From the NCBI GenBank assembly GCA_900752065.1, contig CAADTT010000054.1:1-13644 (forward strand): a DNA stretch of 13,644 bases. The letters are read 5' to 3'. A program made the position numbers and the translations under genes. Numbering within the stretch: the stretch's first letter is position 1; each line of letters begins with the position of its first letter. Below are positions 7,183-13,630 of the stretch, piece after piece. Source of the stretch: Lachnospiraceae bacterium (GTDB lineage Bacteria > Bacillota > Clostridia > Lachnospirales > Lachnospiraceae). The notes below the pieces were generated by a model. That model was not told where the DNA came from, did no database searches, and saw nothing but the letters and a program-made list of their open reading frames with translations.

Positions 7183-7755
7183 TCAGCGCCTGCAAAGAGT
7201 CTGTTCCAGACACTTCATTTCCTGTACGCCCGCCCGCTGGGAGGTGATAATCGCCCGAAGGATGGGAACCAGTTCCGGGCAGATGGGGAAGCGGAGGGCG
7301 TTTTCGGACATGCGGATGGCGCCTTCATGATGGGGGATCATCTCACGCAGGAAGTTTCCGTTGATGTTGTTGTCCGTGCAGGCATTTCCCATCCGGAAAA
7401 ACATAGTTTGCGTAATCTGATGAAAGCATTGCAGATATTGGCACTGTGCAGGTTCTGTATTTTGCAGGAGACTGCAGCAGTTCAGGGCGTCCGTCATATC
7501 TGCGATGCTTTTCGTCTGTTCTGCAATAATATTTTCTGCGATCTTTTGCAGGGGAAGCCAGGTGGTGTACCGGAGAAGGTTTTCGGACATTTCGATGGCC
7601 GCCCTGTGGTGGGGGATCATCTGGACGATGAAATTGTGGGAAATGCTGTCTGTCAGGGAGACCTCTGTCATGCCGGAGATCATCGTGTCGAGGATCTGCC
7701 GGTAGCAGGCGATATACTGGCAGGTTACATGGCTAAGTTTTGGGTTTCGGTTCAT
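7183..7755 (-). CDS. Tandemly duplicated DUF305 family protein
   Basis: The protein of about 190 residues consists of two similar halves of about 90 residues. Each has an aromatic/Cys helix ('YIACYRQILDTMISGM' and 'YLQCFHQITQTMFFRM'), then the DUF305 signature 'MIPHH..AI.MSEN' (His49-His50 and His142-His143), then a helical end. DUF305 proteins are small helical proteins, often exported and found near metal-stress genes in other bacteria; their reaction is unknown. This one has no signal peptide and seven or more Cys residues, so it is probably cytoplasmic. ATG 7755 is preferred. The GTG at 7767 lies only two bases from the AGGA-type site (7768-7774) and would be too close, while 7755 is about 12 bases away, slightly long. 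The stop codon is one base from the apbE stop on the other strand, leaving no room for a terminator between them. Confidence 0.8.
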   Translation of the reverse strand: MNRNPKLSHVTCQYIACYRQILDTMISGMTEVSLTDSISHNFIVQMIPHHRAAIEMSENLLRYTTWLPLQKIAENIIAEQTKSIADMTDALNCCSLLQNTEPAQCQYLQCFHQITQTMFFRMGNACTDNNINGNFLREMIPHHEGAIRMSENALRFPICPELVPILRAIITSQRAGVQEMKCLEQTLCRR

Positions 7756-7890
7756 TATGAAAATCACTTTCCTGTTTTTTACAGTTTATGAAGGAAGGGG
7801 TGGAGCGGTGAAGGTTTTTCTGTCGCTTGCTATTTACAGAAAGCTGTGTTAATCTGAGAAACAGAAGGTTGATGCAATGGAGGCATATTT

Positions 7891-8949
7891 ATGAGAAGAT
7901 ACAGCAAAACAGCGGCAGTTCTGCTCTGTGCATGTTTACTGGCGGGATGCCAGAAGAACGGCGGGGAGCCGACTTCAGTGGAAAAGGGTACGGCGGCTGT
8001 GGAAAGCGGAACATACAGCGAGGCGCTTACGTTTTTTGGGGCATCGGTTTCGGAAGGGGAAGATCTGATCCGGGCGTACCGGGGAGAGGGAATGGCGTAT
8101 ATGGGACTTGGAGAGTACGGGAAGGCGGTGCAGTCCTTTGATGCGGCGCTCTCTGAGACGAAGGAGCAGCAGGAGGAGACGAGGAAGGATATTCTCTATT
8201 ATAAGGCTGCGGCGCTCTATCGTCAGCAGGATTACGACGGGACGATCCAGGTGTGTAAGGAAATCCTGGATATTGCCCAGGAGGGGGATGCTTTCTGCCT
8301 GATGGGGACATGCTATCTGGAGAAGGGGGATGAGAAGGCGGCGCAGGTAAATTACGATGCGGCTGTGGCGGCTTCCCCGGAGGATTATGACCTGTATCTG
8401 GATATCTACGAGGCGTATAAGGAGCAGAAGCTTTCTGCCACGGGAGCCGAATATCTCCAGCAGGCGCTGCAGATCGAGAACTCGGCAAAAGAGGACACCT
8501 ATTATAAGGCAAAAATCTATTATTATCTGGAGAATTATGAGGAAGCCCAGGCGCAGCTCGTAGAGCTGGTGGGAGAAAAGGACGGCGAGGCTCTGCTCCT
8601 CATGGGAAAGATCGCTCTGGCGCTGGAAGATCCGGTTCGGGCTGCCGGTATGTACGAGCAGTATATTGCAGAGATCGGCGAGACTCCGGAGGCGTATAAT
8701 GGGATCGCCCTGGCAGAAATCGCGCAGAAAGATTATGATGCGGCTGTTTCCAGCATCGGAAAAGGGCTGCTGCTGGAGGAAGAAAAGGGAAAACGGGAGC
8801 TGTATTTCAATGAAATCGTCGCCTATGAGTACAAAGGAGATTTTATAACGGCGCAGATCAAGGCAAAAGCCTATGTAGAGAAGTATCCGACAGATGAGGC
8901 GGGACAGAAAGAATATCAGTTTCTGACCCATGCGGCAGGCGGAAATTGA
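7891..8949 (+). CDS. Tetratricopeptide-repeat lipoprotein
   Basis: The 352 residues start with a basic N-terminus, a hydrophobic core and a clear lipobox 'LLAGC', so Cys20 should be lipidated and the protein anchored to the outer face of the membrane. The rest is almost entirely helical repeats of TPR type, for example 'YMGLGEYGKAVQSFDAAL', 'YRQQDYDGTIQVCKEIL', 'YLEKGDEKAAQVNYDAAV', 'YLENYEEAQAQLVEL' and 'EIAQKDYDAAVSSIGKGL', with the usual Ala/Gly/Tyr positions. TPR arrays bind partner proteins, but nothing here shows which. GGAGG (7879-7883) lies seven bases before the ATG. It is divergent from the DUF305 gene, with 135 bases between the starts, and hflX follows 94 bases after its stop with no obvious terminator, so the two may be cotranscribed. 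The partner and function are unknown. Confidence 0.85.
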   Translation: MRRYSKTAAVLLCACLLAGCQKNGGEPTSVEKGTAAVESGTYSEALTFFGASVSEGEDLIRAYRGEGMAYMGLGEYGKAVQSFDAALSETKEQQEETRKDILYYKAAALYRQQDYDGTIQVCKEILDIAQEGDAFCLMGTCYLEKGDEKAAQVNYDAAVAASPEDYDLYLDIYEAYKEQKLSATGAEYLQQALQIENSAKEDTYYKAKIYYYLENYEEAQAQLVELVGEKDGEALLLMGKIALALEDPVRAAGMYEQYIAEIGETPEAYNGIALAEIAQKDYDAAVSSIGKGLLLEEEKGKRELYFNEIVAYEYKGDFITAQIKAKAYVEKYPTDEAGQKEYQFLTHAAGGN

Positions 8950-9043
8950 AACAGGATAGCTAGTACATCCAAGTTGAATCATTGTACGAAAGCATCGTTT
9001 GGAAACAGATGGCAATGATGCCGGGTATGATAGAAAGGGATTT

Positions 9044-10285
9044 ATGGAAGGATTTGAATTAAAGGAGATAGAGGAACGGGTAATCCTGGTAGGTGTTCAG
9101 GAAAACAGCGGGGACGATGCGGCAGAGTCCCTGGATGAACTGGCGGAACTGGCGTCCACGGCGGGAGCCGTGACTGTGGGAAGGCTGATCCAGAACCGGG
9201 AAGCGATGCACCCGGTCACTTATATCGGAAAAGGAAAAATTGACGAGCTGCGTCTGCTGGCGGACGAGCTGGATGCCACGGGAGTCATCTGCGATGACGA
9301 GCTGTCCCCGGTACAGCTTAGAAATCTGGAACAGGAGCTGGACATTAAGGTGATGGACCGGACGCTGATCATTCTGGATATTTTTGCGGCGAGAGCCAGC
9401 ACCAGTGAGGGGAAGATCCAGGTGGAGCTGGCACAGCTCAAATACCGGCAGGCAAGGCTTGTGGGACTGCGGGATTCTCTCTCCCGTCTGGGAGGCGGCA
9501 TCGGAACGAGAGGGCCGGGAGAGAAGAAGCTGGAGATGGACAGGCGTTTGATCAAGGACCGTATTGCCCAACTGAACCGGGAGCTTGCCGATGTGAAGCG
9601 GCACCGGGAGGTGACACGGGCGCGCCGCAGCAGGAATAAGGCTCCGGTGGCAGCAATCGTAGGCTACACCAATGCGGGAAAATCTACCCTTCTGAATACG
9701 CTGACGGATGCGGGAGTGCTTCAGGAGGATAAGCTGTTTGCCACTCTGGATCCGACCACGCGGGCGCTGGAGCTTGCAGGCGGGGCGCAGATCCTGCTGA
9801 CGGACACGGTAGGTTTCATCCGGAAGCTGCCCCATCATCTGATCGAGGCGTTCCGCAGCACGCTGGAAGAGGCAAAGTACGCAGATATCATTTTGCATGT
9901 GGTAGATGCTGCAAATCCCCAGATGGAAAAGCAGATGCATGTGGTCTATGAGACGCTGGCAAATCTGGGAGTGACAGATAAGACGGTCATCACATTGTTT
10001 AATAAACAGGATAAGCTCACGGAGCAGGAGACACTTCGTGACTTTAAGGCGGATTACATCCTGAAGATATCAGCGAAGACGGGAGAGGGGCTTGACGATC
10101 TGAAACTGGTTCTTGAAAAAATCCTGCGGGAACGCAGCGTACTGATCGAGAGGGTGTACCCTTACGGCCAGGCGGGGAAGATCCAGATCATCCGAAAACA
10201 CGGACAGCTCCTGGAGGAGGAGTACCGGGCGGAGGGGATCTATGTAAGAGCCTATGTGCCGATGGAGGTTTACGGGAGCGTGTAA
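9044..10285 (+). CDS. hflX: Ribosome-associated GTPase HflX
   Basis: HflX is a translation-factor-related GTPase that binds the 50S subunit and splits stalled ribosomes after stress. The 413 residues contain the HflX N-terminal domain ('HPVTYIGKGKIDEL', 'DDELSPVQLRNLEQ', 'VMDRTLIILDIFAARA', 'ASTSEGKIQVELAQL'), the glycine-rich loop 'RLGGGIGTRGPGEKKLE' and a coiled-coil linker. The GTPase domain follows: G1 'GYTNAGKST' (about 206-214), G3 'DTVGF' (about 253-257), G4 'NKQD' (about 319-322) and a G5-like 'SAKTGEG'. Length is normal. ATG 9044 is chosen because GAAAGGGA lies just upstream. The longer frame from TTG 8999 lacks a ribosome binding site and would add 15 residues that do not look like the family start. 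It may share a transcript with the TPR lipoprotein gene. Confidence 0.95.
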   Translation: MEGFELKEIEERVILVGVQENSGDDAAESLDELAELASTAGAVTVGRLIQNREAMHPVTYIGKGKIDELRLLADELDATGVICDDELSPVQLRNLEQELDIKVMDRTLIILDIFAARASTSEGKIQVELAQLKYRQARLVGLRDSLSRLGGGIGTRGPGEKKLEMDRRLIKDRIAQLNRELADVKRHREVTRARRSRNKAPVAAIVGYTNAGKSTLLNTLTDAGVLQEDKLFATLDPTTRALELAGGAQILLTDTVGFIRKLPHHLIEAFRSTLEEAKYADIILHVVDAANPQMEKQMHVVYETLANLGVTDKTVITLFNKQDKLTEQETLRDFKADYILKISAKTGEGLDDLKLVLEKILRERSVLIERVYPYGQAGKIQIIRKHGQLLEEEYRAEGIYVRAYVPMEVYGSV

Positions 10286-10293
10286 GCCATCGC

Positions 10294-10317
10294 CCTTTGT
10301 CCGGCAGCGGACAGAGG
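10294..10317 (+). other. Stable hairpin after hflX
   Basis: CCTTTGTCCG and CGGACAGAGG form a 10-bp stem (one wobble) around a GCAG loop, starting nine bases after the hflX stop. A second weak hairpin follows, CATAC (10321-10325) with GTATG (10334-10338). There is no T run, so this is not a standard intrinsic terminator; it may protect the 3' end of the message. Termination of hflX may instead use the inverted repeat at 10396-10450. Confidence 0.4.
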
Positions 10318-10399
10318 AGGCATACGCACACAGGTATGTGACCTTTCTGAAAAGCCGTTGAAAAGCGAAAATTTAATATGTTTCATGCACAAATAAAAA

Positions 10400-10446
10400 G
10401 CACAATATCTAGTGGGCTTGTAACAAATAGTTCATAGATATTGTGC
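10400..10446 (+). promoter_or_regulatory. Pair of NrdR boxes upstream of nrdD
   Basis: Box 1 (10400-10415, GCACAATATCTAGTGG) matches the NrdR consensus ACACWATATATWGTGT at 13 of 16 positions. Box 2 (10431-10446, TTCATAGATATTGTGC) matches more weakly on this strand, but its reverse complement shares the first 12 bases of box 1. The starts are 31 bp apart, about three helical turns, which is the usual spacing of NrdR operator pairs. Together the boxes form a perfect 16-bp inverted repeat (10396-10411 with 10435-10450). They end 10 bases before the -35 box of the nrdD promoter. NrdR is the nucleotide-sensing repressor of ribonucleotide reductase genes, so repression of nrdD when dATP is high is the natural reading. 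The repeat could also end hflX transcripts (TTTT follows). Confidence 0.75.
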
Positions 10447-10456
10447 TTTTATGGTA

Positions 10457-10486
10457 TTGACGCATAGGGGGGTTCTCTGCTAGAAT
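10457..10486 (+). promoter_or_regulatory. Strong sigma-A promoter of nrdD with extended -10
   Basis: TTGACG (10457-10462), an 18-base spacer and TAGAAT (10481-10486), preceded by TGC as an extended -10 element. Both hexamers match the consensus at five of six positions. It lies between the NrdR boxes and the nrdD leader, and predicts a start near 10493 and a leader of about 115 nt. Confidence 0.8.
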
Positions 10487-10492
10487 AGAACC

Positions 10493-10606
10493 AGTCGCCC
10501 TGAATGTGGGAAGCCGAAAGACCGGCTGGAGACGGAGGGGCAGCCGCAAAAATGCGGCGTATGCGGACAGAGAAATCAGGTTAGTGAAGAACAAAGGAGA
10601 GAGTTT
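10493..10606 (+). promoter_or_regulatory. Structured leader of nrdD with mutually exclusive stems
   Basis: One fold has a closing stem CCTGA (10499-10503) with TCAGG (10576-10580) and two hairpins: AGCCG/CGGCT (10512-10516 with 10523-10527) and GCCGCA/TGCGGC (10543-10548 with 10553-10558, AAAA loop). A competing stem CGGCTG/CAGCCG (10523-10528 with 10541-10546) uses the 3' arm of the first hairpin and the 5' arm of the second, so it excludes both. The nrdD ribosome binding site AGGAG (10595-10599) lies outside, seven bases before the ATG. I do not recognise a known riboswitch class, and no T run marks an attenuator. It may be a regulatory RNA or simply a GC-rich leader. Confidence 0.4.
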
Positions 10607-12982
10607 ATGTTTAAAGTAGTAAAGCGTGACGGCGAGGTTGCCGAATTTAATCTTGATAAGATCACAGGAGCCATAGCGAAGGCATTCGACGCTACGGAAA
10701 TGCAGTATAATGATGATATGACAGGGCTTCTGGGCCTTCGGGTGACAGCGGATTTTCAGCCGAAGATCAAGAACAGCCTGATCGATGTTGAGAGTATTCA
10801 GGACAGCGTGGAGTCCGTTCTGATCCAGGCAGGCTATGCAGATGTGGCGAAGGCATATATCCTGTACCGGAAGCAGAGAGAAAAGATCCGGAATATGAAG
10901 TCCACGATCCTGGACTATAAAGAGATCGTAAACAGTTATGTGAAAGTGGAGGACTGGCGTGTAAAGGAGAATTCCACCGTTACCTATTCAGTGGGAGGAC
11001 TGATCCTCAGCAATTCCGGCGCAGTGACAGCGAATTACTGGCTGTCAGAGATTTACGACCAGGAGATTGCCGATGCACACAGGAATGCGGATATCCATAT
11101 TCATGATCTGTCCATGCTCACAGGATATTGTGCCGGATGGTCTTTAAAGCAGCTCATCACAGAAGGGCTGGGAGGCATCGAGGGAAAGATTACCTCCGCT
11201 CCGGCGAAGCATCTGTCAGTGCTCTGCAACCAGATGGTGAATTTCCTTGGAATCATGCAGAATGAGTGGGCGGGCGCGCAGGCGTTCTCATCCTTTGACA
11301 CCTATCTGGCGCCCTTCGTAAAGGCGGACAACCTCACTTACCGGGAGGTAAAAAAGTGTATCGAATCCTTTATCTACGGCGTGAACACGCCCAGCCGATG
11401 GGGAACGCAGGCGCCGTTTTCCAATATTACGCTGGACTGGACCGTGCCGGATGATCTGGCGGAACTTCCGGCCATCGTAGGCGGAAAGCCGATGGACTTC
11501 TGCTATAAAGACTGTAAAAAAGAGATGGACATGGTGAACCGTGCCTTTATCGAGACGATGATCGAGGGGGATGCCAACGGGCGGGGCTTCCAGTATCCGA
11601 TCCCGACCTACTCCATCACAAGGGATTTTGACTGGTCCGACACGGAGAACAACCGTCTGCTTTTTGAGATGACGTCAAAATACGGTACACCGTATTTTTC
11701 CAACTATATTAACAGTGATATGCAGCCAAGCGACGTGCGGAGCATGTGCTGCCGTCTGCGTCTGGATCTGCGGGAGCTCCGCAGAAAGACGGGAGGTTTC
11801 TTCGGCTCCGGGGAGAGCACGGGAAGCGTGGGCGTTGTCACCATCAATATGCCGAGGATCGCATATCTTTCCAAGAATGAGAAGGAATTCTACAAACGGC
11901 TGGATCATATGATGGATATTTCCGCCCGCTCTCTGAAGATCAAGAGGGATGTGATCACGAAGCTTCTGGAGGAAGGACTGTATCCTTATACAAAGCGTTA
12001 TCTGGGAAGCTTTGACAACCACTTTTCCACCATCGGACTGATCGGCATGAATGAGGTGGGACTGAATGCCGTATGGCTCAGGAAGGATCTGACGCATAAG
12101 GAGACGCAGGAGTTTACGAAGGATGTGCTGAACCACATGAGGGAACGCCTGGTGATGTATCAGGAGGAGTACGGCGATCTCTACAATCTGGAGGCTACAC
12201 CGGCAGAGTCTACCACCTACCGTCTGGCAAAGCACGACAGAAAACGCTGGGAAGATATCAAGACAGCAGGAAATGAAGGAGATACGCCATATTATACAAA
12301 CAGCTCCCATCTTCCGGTGGGCTTTACCTCAGACATCTTTGATGCGCTGGATATCCAGGATGATCTGCAGACTTTGTATACGTCGGGAACCGTGTTCCAT
12401 GCATTTCTGGGAGAGAAGCTGCCGGACTGGAAGGCTGCGGCAAACCTCGTTCGGAAGATTGCGGAGAACTACAAGCTTCCATATTACACGCTGTCGCCCA
12501 CGTATTCCGTGTGCAGGAAGCATGGCTATATCGCCGGAGAGCATTTCACCTGTCCGACCTGCGGGGAGCCTGCGGAGGTTTACAGCCGCATCACGGGCTA
12601 CTACCGTCCGGTGCAGAACTGGAATGACGGAAAAACCCAGGAGTATAAGAACCGTCAGCTATATGATGTGAAAAATTCCTGCCTGAAAAAAGTGCACAGC
12701 AGCATCGTTACGGTATCGAAGGAGGATGTGACTGTGGAACCGGTGGAAAGCATGAAATATCTGTTTACCACAAAGACCTGTCCAAACTGTAAGATTGCGA
12801 AAGAAATGCTGAAAGACGAACCGTATCAGCTCATCGACGCGGAGGAGAATCAGGATCTGGCTGTCAAATATGGGATTATGCAGGCGCCTACGCTGGTGGT
12901 CGTAAACGGAGACAGGACGAAGAAATATGTCAATGCATCGAATATTAAGAAATATATAGATACGAGAAAAACTTGCGTATAA
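10607..12982 (+). CDS. nrdD: Anaerobic (class III) ribonucleoside-triphosphate reductase with C-terminal redoxin domain
   Basis: NrdD reduces ribonucleotides to deoxyribonucleotides using an oxygen-sensitive glycyl radical. In the 791 residues, about 3-92 form an ATP-cone that senses ATP/dATP ('VVKRDGEVAEFNLDKI'). The catalytic barrel follows, with 'ADIHIHDLSMLTGYCAGWS' (Cys175) and 'SDVRSMCCRLRLDLREL' (Cys381/382, expected thiyl-radical region). A zinc-site pattern 'CRKHG' (636-640) with 'CPTCG' (649-653) precedes the radical loop 'RITGYYRPVQNWNDGKTQE', where Gly664 is the expected radical site. After about residue 712 comes an extra domain of roughly 75 residues with 'TCPNC' (Cys725/728) and the cis-Pro pattern 'QAPTLVV' (Pro761), typical of NrdH/glutaredoxin/thioredoxin folds. 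It probably supplies the reducing electrons in cis. No nrdG activase gene follows; the next gene is on the other strand. The ATG has AGGAG seven bases upstream. Confidence 0.96.
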   Translation: MFKVVKRDGEVAEFNLDKITGAIAKAFDATEMQYNDDMTGLLGLRVTADFQPKIKNSLIDVESIQDSVESVLIQAGYADVAKAYILYRKQREKIRNMKSTILDYKEIVNSYVKVEDWRVKENSTVTYSVGGLILSNSGAVTANYWLSEIYDQEIADAHRNADIHIHDLSMLTGYCAGWSLKQLITEGLGGIEGKITSAPAKHLSVLCNQMVNFLGIMQNEWAGAQAFSSFDTYLAPFVKADNLTYREVKKCIESFIYGVNTPSRWGTQAPFSNITLDWTVPDDLAELPAIVGGKPMDFCYKDCKKEMDMVNRAFIETMIEGDANGRGFQYPIPTYSITRDFDWSDTENNRLLFEMTSKYGTPYFSNYINSDMQPSDVRSMCCRLRLDLRELRRKTGGFFGSGESTGSVGVVTINMPRIAYLSKNEKEFYKRLDHMMDISARSLKIKRDVITKLLEEGLYPYTKRYLGSFDNHFSTIGLIGMNEVGLNAVWLRKDLTHKETQEFTKDVLNHMRERLVMYQEEYGDLYNLEATPAESTTYRLAKHDRKRWEDIKTAGNEGDTPYYTNSSHLPVGFTSDIFDALDIQDDLQTLYTSGTVFHAFLGEKLPDWKAAANLVRKIAENYKLPYYTLSPTYSVCRKHGYIAGEHFTCPTCGEPAEVYSRITGYYRPVQNWNDGKTQEYKNRQLYDVKNSCLKKVHSSIVTVSKEDVTVEPVESMKYLFTTKTCPNCKIAKEMLKDEPYQLIDAEENQDLAVKYGIMQAPTLVVVNGDRTKKYVNASNIKKYIDTRKTCV

Positions 12983-13002
12983 AAATATAAGTACGAAGGC
13001 AT

Positions 13003-13045
13003 AAAACGCAGCGTGAGGGGCCTCTGGCTTTTCCCACTGCGTTTT
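13003..13045 (+). terminator. First terminator-like hairpin after nrdD
   Basis: AAAACGCAG (13003-13011) pairs perfectly with CTGCGTTTT (13037-13045), with further partial pairing inside (GTGAGGGG against TTCCCA). It starts 20 bases after the nrdD stop and ends in T4, so it is a plausible but modest terminator. Confidence 0.65.
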
Positions 13046-13075
13046 GGCTGTATAATGATTCCGTGGCGTTTACAT

Positions 13076-13111
13076 AAAAAGAACTGCTGCATGCCTGCAA
13101 CAGTTCTTTTT
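13076..13111. terminator. Bidirectional terminator between nrdD and the cold-shock gene
   Basis: AAAAAGAACTG (13076-13086) and CAGTTCTTTTT (13101-13111) form a perfect 11-bp stem, extended inward by TGC/GCA around an ATGCCT loop. T tracts occur on both strands, so it can end nrdD transcripts on the plus strand and cold-shock transcripts on the minus strand, 36 bases past that gene's stop. Confidence 0.9.
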
Positions 13112-13146
13112 ATACGCTTTATTCCCGCGGGGTATTTGACTCAAAA

Positions 13147-13347
13147 TTACAGTTTAACAACGTTAGCTGCCTGCATTCCGCGAGCGCCCTCTGTTAAGTC
13201 ATACGTAACCGCCTGACCTTCGTCCAGAGACTTGAAGCCCTCACCCTGGATTGCAGAGAAATGTACGAATACATCTGCTCCGTCTTCTCCTGTGATGAAA
13301 CCATAACCTTTTTCTGCGTTGAACCACTTAACTGTACCCTTATTCAT
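13147..13347 (-). CDS. Cold-shock domain protein (CspA/CspB family)
   Basis: A 66-residue single-domain protein, exactly the usual family size, that binds single-stranded RNA and DNA and opens RNA secondary structure as a chaperone, often induced by cold or growth change. It begins 'MNKGTVKWFNAEKGYGFIT', which contains RNP1 (KGYGFI), followed by RNP2 'VFVHFSAI'. The end 'ARGMQAANVVKL' is also typical. The ATG at 13347 has GGAGG seven bases upstream, and the longer frame from 13404 would add unrelated leader residues. The gene is driven from a consensus promoter (13516-13488) and has a leader of about 135 nt, as is common for cold-shock mRNAs. It converges with nrdD across a shared terminator. 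Most Clostridia carry several paralogues, so I do not assign a gene letter. Confidence 0.96.
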   Translation of the reverse strand: MNKGTVKWFNAEKGYGFITGEDGADVFVHFSAIQGEGFKSLDEGQAVTYDLTEGARGMQAANVVKL

Positions 13348-13391
13348 TTTGGTACCTCCATTAAAAATAATTAAATTTGGGAATTTTGAAT

Positions 13392-13456
13392 AAAAAAAAT
13401 CCACCAGTTATTACAGATTACAGGTGCCAAATATAATCTCTAATAACTAGTGAATT
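13392..13456 (-). promoter_or_regulatory. Terminator-like hairpin inside the cold-shock mRNA leader (possible attenuator)
   Basis: Reading the minus strand, the bases at 13456-13434 can pair with those at 13420-13398. This gives a stem of about 23 bp with one G-G mismatch and two or three G-T wobbles around a 13-base loop. It is followed at once by T8 (complement of 13392-13399). It lies between the promoter and the ribosome binding site, so full transcripts must read through it. The stem is AT-rich and so likely temperature-sensitive in stability. Confidence 0.6.
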
Positions 13457-13487
13457 ACTTTACATCCAATAAATCCTGATAAAACTA

Positions 13488-13516
13488 AGTATATCTTTTG
13501 TGCTGGAGATTGTCAA
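13488..13516 (-). promoter_or_regulatory. Promoter of the cold-shock gene
   Basis: On the minus strand, a perfect TTGACA (complement of 13511-13516) is followed after exactly 17 bases by TATACT (complement of 13488-13493), five of six matches to the consensus. Transcription should start near 13481, giving a long leader before the ATG at 13347. Confidence 0.88.
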
Positions 13517-13559
13517 GCGGTTTTGTTAAATTTGTACAAAAATTTGTAACAGTTCAGCC

Positions 13560-13630
13560 GCGCCATTCGCAATCTCGCACTTCGTGCTTCAAAGCTTGCT
13601 TGCGCAAGCGGATTGCTCATTACCTGGCGC
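13560..13630. repeat. Nested palindromic element with cloverleaf-like fold
   Basis: The element has four perfect stems. The outer stem is GCGCCA (13560-13565) with TGGCGC (13625-13630), and the inner stem is GCAATC (13569-13574) with GATTGC (13611-13616). Within it are two hairpins: GCAC-TTC-GTGC (13577-13587) and GCTTGC-TTGC-GCAAGC (13594-13609). It is more GC-rich than the AT-rich promoter region beside it and lies outside any gene. The design resembles dispersed intergenic palindromic repeats or a small structured RNA. One copy is visible, so repetition is inferred. It ends 14 bases before the window edge. Confidence 0.55.

Noticed and set aside
7826..7856. Possible promoter before the TPR lipoprotein gene (TTGCTA, 17 bases, TAATCT)
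   Set aside because: Too few consensus matches in the -10 box to call; a promoter must exist in this divergent region but I cannot place it.
7975..9015. 346-codon frame on the minus strand opposite the TPR lipoprotein
   Set aside because: Shadow of a high-quality coding frame with lipobox and TPR pattern on the plus strand; the minus translation has no domain pattern.
9059..9940. 293-codon minus-strand frame opposite hflX
   Set aside because: Antisense shadow of the HflX gene, whose GTPase motifs are unmistakable.
10493..10606. Cobalamin or other named riboswitch before nrdD
   Set aside because: The leader lacks the B12-box and other conserved cores I know; only generic alternative stems can be supported.
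13051..13056. Perfect TATAAT between the two hairpins after nrdD
   Set aside because: No acceptable -35 box 16-18 bases upstream, and the only thing downstream on that strand is the strong terminator at 13076-13111.
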